From the NCBI GenBank assembly GCA_036835375.1, contig DAITMB010000158.1:1-10156 (forward strand): 10,156 nt of DNA, given 5' to 3'. Numbering within the stretch: position 1 is the stretch's first letter; every line of letters begins with the position of its first letter. A program made the translations under genes and the position numbers. The stretch is from JANQTF01 sp036835375 (lineage in GTDB: Bacteria; Bacteroidota; Bacteroidia; J057). Below, piece by piece: positions 6,466-10,156 of this stretch. The notes beneath the pieces were generated by a model. The model was not told where the DNA came from and made no database searches. It saw only the letters and a list, made by a program, of their open reading frames with translations.

Positions 6466-7848
6466 ATGAACGAAAAACAACATACGATTCAGCGTCCCGC
6501 CATCCTCCAGGGGAAGGGACTTCACACGGGAGAAGCGTGCACGATCACTTTTTTTCCCGCACCGGAAAATCACGGACGCGTTTTCCGTAGGGTGGACTTG
6601 GCTGATGAGCCGGAAATTCCCGCCCTTGTGGAACACGTCGTAGATACCTCCCGCGGCACGACTCTAGGAATCAACGGGGTCAAGGTCCACACTGTAGAGC
6701 ACGTTCTATCTGCCCTCTCAGGTCTCGAAATCGACAATGTGCTCATTTCGCTCGATGGTCCAGAACCTCCCATTTTGGATGGCAGCGCTTTGGGGTTTGT
6801 TTCCGTCTTGCTCGAATCAGGATTGGTAGCGCAAGAAGCCGACCGAGAATTCTTCGTTGTAAATGAGGCCTATCAATACCAGGATGTTGAGCGAAGTATA
6901 GATCTTCAGGTGTTGCCGAGCGAAAGCGCTGAGTGGAAAGTGAAGATTGATTTCGGGTCCAATGTCTTGCAAGCACAGGAAGCTTGGTTTGGTGCAGAGC
7001 ATGACTACGCCAACGAAATTGCTGACAGCAGAACCTTTTGTTTTGTGCACGAGCTCCAAGCCATGTATGATGCCGGACTCATTCAGGGAGGTAATCTGGA
7101 TTCCGCAGTCGTGATCATGGATCATCCCTTGGAAGAGGGCGAGTTGAAGCGGTTAACGGAAATATTTGGTCCCTATGAAGGGGATTTCGATAAAGGCATC
7201 CTCAATGCCAAGGGATTTCGACACGCGAATGAACCTGCACGACACAAACTTCTGGATCTCATAGGCGATCTGGCCCTCGTGGGAATGCCGATCAAAGGCC
7301 AAGTGCTGGCTCATCGCCCCGGACACGCCGCCAATGTAGAACTTGCTAAAAAGATTCGGAGCAAAATCAAGCAGCAAAAATTATCGCGTAGGTACATGAA
7401 AGAAATTCAGAAAGGCGTTGTTTTCGACATCAACGCGATCCACGAAATTTTGCCGCACCGTTACCCGTTTCTCTTGGTGGACAAAATCATCGATTTTAAC
7501 GAAAATAAGATCGTAGGCGTGAAAAACGTCACGTTTAACGAACCATTTTTTCAAGGCCACTTTCCCGGCAACCCCATCATGCCCGGGGTGATACAGCTAG
7601 AGGCTATGGCGCAGGTGGGAGGAATATTACTACTCAACAGCATCGATAACCCTAAGACGATTTGGGTTTATATTATTGCCATAGACAACGCCAGGTTTAA
7701 AAAACCAGTTAAGCCAGGTGACACGCTTACACTCGAACTCGAGATGACCGCCATGAAACGGAACATCTGCAAGATGACTGGAAAAGCCTTTGTTGACGGA
7801 GTCTTGGTTTGTTCAGCGGATTTGGTGGCCAGCGTAGTTCCAAAATAA
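6466..7848 (+). CDS. lpxC/fabZ: bifunctional LpxC deacetylase / FabZ dehydratase
   Basis: A 460-aa fusion. The N-terminal part (1-about 300) is LpxC, the zinc enzyme that deacetylates UDP-3-O-acyl-GlcNAc, the committed step of lipid A synthesis. It shows GKGLHTG (16-22), HTVEH with Glu78 and zinc ligand His79, RHKLLDLIGDL with zinc ligands His260 and Asp264, and AHRPGH with the general acid/base His287. After a basic linker (about 298-314), the C-terminal part is FabZ, the 3-hydroxyacyl-ACP dehydratase of fatty acid synthesis, with ILPHRYPFLLVD (328-339) and GHFPGNPIMPG carrying catalytic His365 and Glu379. The two domains draw on linked acyl pools, so fusing them keeps phospholipid and lipid A synthesis in fixed ratio (inference). 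The fusion is well known in Bacteroidota. ATG 6466 was chosen over TTG 6433 because family proteins begin close to the QxTIxxPA strand and GGAG lies just upstream. Confidence 0.97.
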   Translation: MNEKQHTIQRPAILQGKGLHTGEACTITFFPAPENHGRVFRRVDLADEPEIPALVEHVVDTSRGTTLGINGVKVHTVEHVLSALSGLEIDNVLISLDGPEPPILDGSALGFVSVLLESGLVAQEADREFFVVNEAYQYQDVERSIDLQVLPSESAEWKVKIDFGSNVLQAQEAWFGAEHDYANEIADSRTFCFVHELQAMYDAGLIQGGNLDSAVVIMDHPLEEGELKRLTEIFGPYEGDFDKGILNAKGFRHANEPARHKLLDLIGDLALVGMPIKGQVLAHRPGHAANVELAKKIRSKIKQQKLSRRYMKEIQKGVVFDINAIHEILPHRYPFLLVDKIIDFNENKIVGVKNVTFNEPFFQGHFPGNPIMPGVIQLEAMAQVGGILLLNSIDNPKTIWVYIIAIDNARFKKPVKPGDTLTLELEMTAMKRNICKMTGKAFVDGVLVCSADLVASVVPK

Positions 7849-7854
7849 TCATTC

Positions 7855-8904
7855 ATGCAAACAGAGAAATCGAGTCGGTCCTTCCCCTCTTCCGCCATCA
7901 GTGAAAAAGCTGACATACACCCAAATGTTCGAATCGATCCATTTTGTTCCATCTCCGATGATGTCGTCATAGGCGAAGGGTCACATATCGGACCCAATGT
8001 GACCATTTATGACGGCGTCCGGATTGGCAAGAATTGTAGGATCATGCCCGGGGCAGTGATTTCATCTGACCCTTCTCAGCTAGAATTTTGGTTGACTCCC
8101 GATGAGAAAGGAGCTTCGATGCAACCTTTGGTCTGGATCGGTGATGGCGTGCACATTGAATCTGCGGCAATCATTCATGGGGGAATCACCATTGGCGATG
8201 GATCGTGGATAGGATCACACGTCACCATTCACGACGGAGCCAGGATCGGCGAGAAAGTAAATATTTTTCCCGGAGCTGTCATATCGGCCATTCCGCAAGA
8301 TCTGAAATTCCACGGAGAAAAAACTACGATGGAAATCGGCGATGGCACGACCATCCGTGAGTGTGCTACCCTCAACCGGGGAACCGACTATCACGGCAAG
8401 ACGGTCGTCGGCAAAAATTGCCTCATCATGGCCTACGTTCACGTGGCGCACGACTGCATCATCGGCGACAACGTGGTGATTGCCAACGCGGTGAACATGG
8501 CAGGCCATGTCGAGATTGGGGATGATGTGCGCATCGGCGGGCTGGCAGGCATTCATCAATTCGTGAAAATTGGCAAACACGTCATGATTTCTGGTGGTGC
8601 TCTCGTAGGAAAAGACGTCCCGCCTTTTGTAAAGGCAGGCCGAGATCCCGTGCAGTACGAGGGTGTTAACTCGATCGGCTTGCGTAGAAAGGGTTATTCT
8701 AACGATACCATTCATCAAATTCAGGAAATATACCGTCGGGTTTTTCTTTCTGGCATGAATACCTCTCAAGCGCTCAGCTACATTGAGGCCCACCTCCCAG
8801 CCATTGAGGAGCGCGACGAAGTCATTACTTTCTTGCGAAACTGTACCAGAGGCATCATCAAAAGCCCCACGGTGGATGATCCTAGCGCAGATTCCCATGC
8901 CTGA
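7855..8904 (+). CDS. lpxA: UDP-N-acetylglucosamine acyltransferase LpxA with duplicated N-terminal beta-helix
   Basis: LpxA catalyses the first step of lipid A synthesis, moving a 3-hydroxyacyl chain from ACP to the 3-OH of UDP-GlcNAc as a cytosolic homotrimer. This protein has 349 aa against 262 in E. coli. From about residue 147 on it aligns with E. coli LpxA shifted by 74-75 residues. The catalytic His is H199 (YVHVAHDC; E. coli H125). H196, H218, H234 and Q235 match H122, H144, H160 and Q161, and G247 matches chain-length residue G173. The extra 74 residues are a second copy of the N-terminal hexapeptide region (20-79 versus 94-153). The C-terminal helical domain (GLRRKGYSNDTIHQIQEIYR) is intact, and a 13-residue tail follows the usual end. 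It starts 6 nt after lpxC/fabZ and overlaps the ABC gene by 8 nt. I infer the enzyme is active. Confidence 0.95.
   Translation: MQTEKSSRSFPSSAISEKADIHPNVRIDPFCSISDDVVIGEGSHIGPNVTIYDGVRIGKNCRIMPGAVISSDPSQLEFWLTPDEKGASMQPLVWIGDGVHIESAAIIHGGITIGDGSWIGSHVTIHDGARIGEKVNIFPGAVISAIPQDLKFHGEKTTMEIGDGTTIRECATLNRGTDYHGKTVVGKNCLIMAYVHVAHDCIIGDNVVIANAVNMAGHVEIGDDVRIGGLAGIHQFVKIGKHVMISGGALVGKDVPPFVKAGRDPVQYEGVNSIGLRRKGYSNDTIHQIQEIYRRVFLSGMNTSQALSYIEAHLPAIEERDEVITFLRNCTRGIIKSPTVDDPSADSHA
7912..8313 (+). repeat. internal tandem duplication in lpxA, 222-nt offset
   Basis: Codons 20-79 (7912-8091) and 94-153 (8134-8313) encode the same run of beta-helix coils. By eye 28 of 60 residues are identical with no gap. 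The best stretch pairs VTIYDGVRIG with VTIHDGARIG, and MPGAVIS with FPGAVIS, followed by a shared PxxL-F. The DNA copies have diverged, so the event is old and is not an assembly artefact. Copy 1 is joined to copy 2 by a segment richer in charged and polar residues (about 80-92) that is not hexapeptide-like. Confidence 0.85.
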
Positions 8905-9535
8905 GTTGCCACGGCAGCCGCTGAGGATTTCTCTCGACCAGGTAGGAAAACAATACTACCGCAGATGGCTGTTTCGTGACTTGAGCTTGGATCTAAGGAC
9001 CTCAGACAGCTTGGCTCTTGTCGGTCACAATGGTTCTGGCAAATCTACCCTGCTCCGAATGATTGCAGGGCAATTGTCTCCCTCTGCTGGTAATGTGGCT
9101 TATTGGCAGGCAGAGCGGAAAGTCCCCGCAGCCGAGATGTATCGCTATCTGTCCTGGTCGGCACCCTACGTAAGCCTCCTTCCAGAGCTAAATTTGCGAG
9201 AGCAATACAGACTCCAAGCGCGATTCAAGCCCATGATGCTGGAAGAAGAAGAATTTCTGGAGCAGTTGGGCCTTGAAGAGGATGCAAATAAAGCCCTTCG
9301 ATTTTACTCCTCGGGGATGCTCCAGCGTGCGAAAGTAGGGCTAGCATTGTTTGCTGATGTGCCAGTGCTGCTTTTAGATGAGCCGACCAGCAACATGGAC
9401 ACGGAAAATGCTCGGAAAATCTTAGATCTCCTTCACCGCTACCGCCAGCACAAAATCCTTGTCCTCGCTTCCAATCTGGTGCGTGAGTACGGGGAATTTT
9501 CGCATCAGATACACCTTGGTGCGAAGTCGGCGTAG
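8897..9535 (+). CDS. ABC transporter ATP-binding protein
   Basis: A 212-aa stand-alone nucleotide-binding domain. Walker A is GHNGSGKST (43-51), the signature loop is SSGMLQR (138-144, variant of LSGGQ), Walker B is VLLLDEP (157-163), and the D-loop is SNMD (165-168). The switch His normally placed after the last strand is Asn193 (LVLASNL), and the Q-loop region reads SWSAPYVSLLPEL without the usual Gln. Both variants recur, as I recall, in a small ABC-ATPase group of Bacteroidota, so it may still work, with altered hydrolysis kinetics. ATG 8897 lies inside the last codons of lpxA (8-nt overlap), suggesting translational coupling; a longer reading from TTG 8783 would add sequence unlike the family. 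No permease is visible in the window, so substrate and direction are unknown. Confidence 0.9.
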   Translation: MPELPRQPLRISLDQVGKQYYRRWLFRDLSLDLRTSDSLALVGHNGSGKSTLLRMIAGQLSPSAGNVAYWQAERKVPAAEMYRYLSWSAPYVSLLPELNLREQYRLQARFKPMMLEEEEFLEQLGLEEDANKALRFYSSGMLQRAKVGLALFADVPVLLLDEPTSNMDTENARKILDLLHRYRQHKILVLASNLVREYGEFSHQIHLGAKSA

Positions 9536-9558
9536 AATACGGAGATCATTATTGACGC

Positions 9559-10156
9559 ATGAAGGATAGGACATGGTTACTATGGGTGATTCTCAGTTGG
9601 TGTGTTTTGCCGACACAAGCCCAATTTCTGGTTCCTGAGACCCAACCCGCCACCGTGTTCGTGGACGGGAAAACACTTGCATCTCCCTGGATTGGTGGCT
9701 TGAATCAGCCACAGTTTTCCCTCGCAGACTTTGATGGCGATGGACAACCGGAGCTGCTGGTATATGACCGGAATGCGGGATTTCCTCAGATATTTACTTG
9801 GAAAACAGCCACCAGCACCTGGGAATGGATGCCGGGGCAGGGTCGATTGTTCCCAGAAGGCAAGGGATGGATGCTCGCCCGCTATGCCAACTGTGATAGT
9901 TGGCCGGATTTATTTCTTTCAACGGGACAAAACAATCAGGTGAGTTACTGGAAGGGCACCGGTCCTTGGACCTGGGTGCTGGAAGATAGCATCTTGATGG
10001 CTGACAGCGATGCTGTATTTGTGCTAGGCATAGATATTCCGGCCATATCAGACGTCGATGGAGATGGGTACATTGACATATTAAGCTTTAATCCGCCTGG
10101 GTCCCAAGTCTTGTTTTACCGACAAATGGGCGGATGCGACAGTGTAAGCTTCACGC
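9559..10156 (+). CDS. secreted FG-GAP/VCBS repeat protein, 3' end outside window
   Basis: The frame is open from ATG 9559 to the window edge, giving the first 199 residues. A signal peptide is clear: MKDR, a hydrophobic core about 5-17, and a likely cut after TQA at residue 21. The mature part has two calcium-binding-type FG-GAP motifs, DFDGDGQPELLVYD (57-70) and DVDGDGYIDILSF (165-177), with GGLNQPQFS (46-54) before the first. This matches the beta-propeller repeats of large exported proteins in Bacteroidota, which often end in a type IX secretion sorting domain; that end is not visible here. It starts 23 nt after the ABC ATPase gene, with GGAG at 9541-9544. Its partners and function cannot be told. 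Confidence 0.85.
   Translation, partial: MKDRTWLLWVILSWCVLPTQAQFLVPETQPATVFVDGKTLASPWIGGLNQPQFSLADFDGDGQPELLVYDRNAGFPQIFTWKTATSTWEWMPGQGRLFPEGKGWMLARYANCDSWPDLFLSTGQNNQVSYWKGTGPWTWVLEDSILMADSDAVFVLGIDIPAISDVDGDGYIDILSFNPPGSQVLFYRQMGGCDSVSFT

Noticed and set aside
6466..7848. LpxC-FabZ fusion as a novel protein
   Set aside because: The fusion is a known trait of Bacteroidota; both active sites are standard.
8783..8896. Longer N-terminus of the ABC ATPase from TTG 8783
   Set aside because: The added 38 residues lie wholly within lpxA and do not resemble an ABC domain; ATG 8897 gives the usual start.
8215..8898. 227-aa ORF on the minus strand opposite lpxA
   Set aside because: It is fully antisense to a well-supported gene, its residues show no domain, and its length follows from codon bias of lpxA.

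Overview
The window looks like chromosomal DNA from a member of the Bacteroidota; the order cannot be fixed from sequence alone. The strongest marker is an LpxC-FabZ fusion gene, typical of the Bacteroidota/Chlorobi group. Supporting signs are TAnnTTTG promoter boxes, weak or absent Shine-Dalgarno sequences, a BatA-type double-anchor/VWA protein, and a secreted FG-GAP protein of a type common in this phylum. No rRNA, tRNA, CRISPR array, transposase or phage gene was seen. Most of the window is conserved core genome.

Left part, 1-1573: a GAGTTGR heptamer array with an inverted partner lies at the edge. Next to it are two leftward genes 28 nt apart. The upstream one is a family 2 glycosyltransferase (893-1573). 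The downstream one is a nucleotide-diphospho-sugar-transferase-like protein (85-864) whose only usable start is TTG. They are probably one transcript and may be the end of a polysaccharide cluster outside the window. A 276-nt divergent intergenic region (1574-1849) separates them from the rightward genes and holds a good TAnnTTTG box for those genes.

Middle part, 1850-5295: a 693-aa inner-membrane protein (BatA N-terminal anchor, VWA domain, C-terminal membrane helix) is followed by a dihydroorotase-family protein that has lost almost all the metal-binding residues of active enzymes. It is more likely a non-catalytic PyrC-prime-like protein than a working dihydroorotase.

Right part, 5296-8904: the lipid A initiation operon lpxD, lpxC/fabZ, lpxA, preceded by a candidate promoter whose -7 box lies inside an 8-bp inverted repeat. 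The encoded enzymes acylate UDP-GlcNAc (LpxA), deacetylate it (LpxC) and add the second acyl chain (LpxD). The fused FabZ domain competes for the same 3-hydroxyacyl-ACP pool to make fatty acids. The most unusual item is in lpxA. The protein has 349 residues, against about 262 for E. coli LpxA, because its N-terminal left-handed beta-helix section is repeated in tandem with a 74-residue offset. All the known catalytic residues remain in place after the insertion.

Far right, 8897-10156: a small ABC ATPase overlaps the lpxA stop codon by 8 nt and is probably translationally coupled to it. It is followed after 23 nt by the start of a secreted FG-GAP repeat protein that runs off the window.
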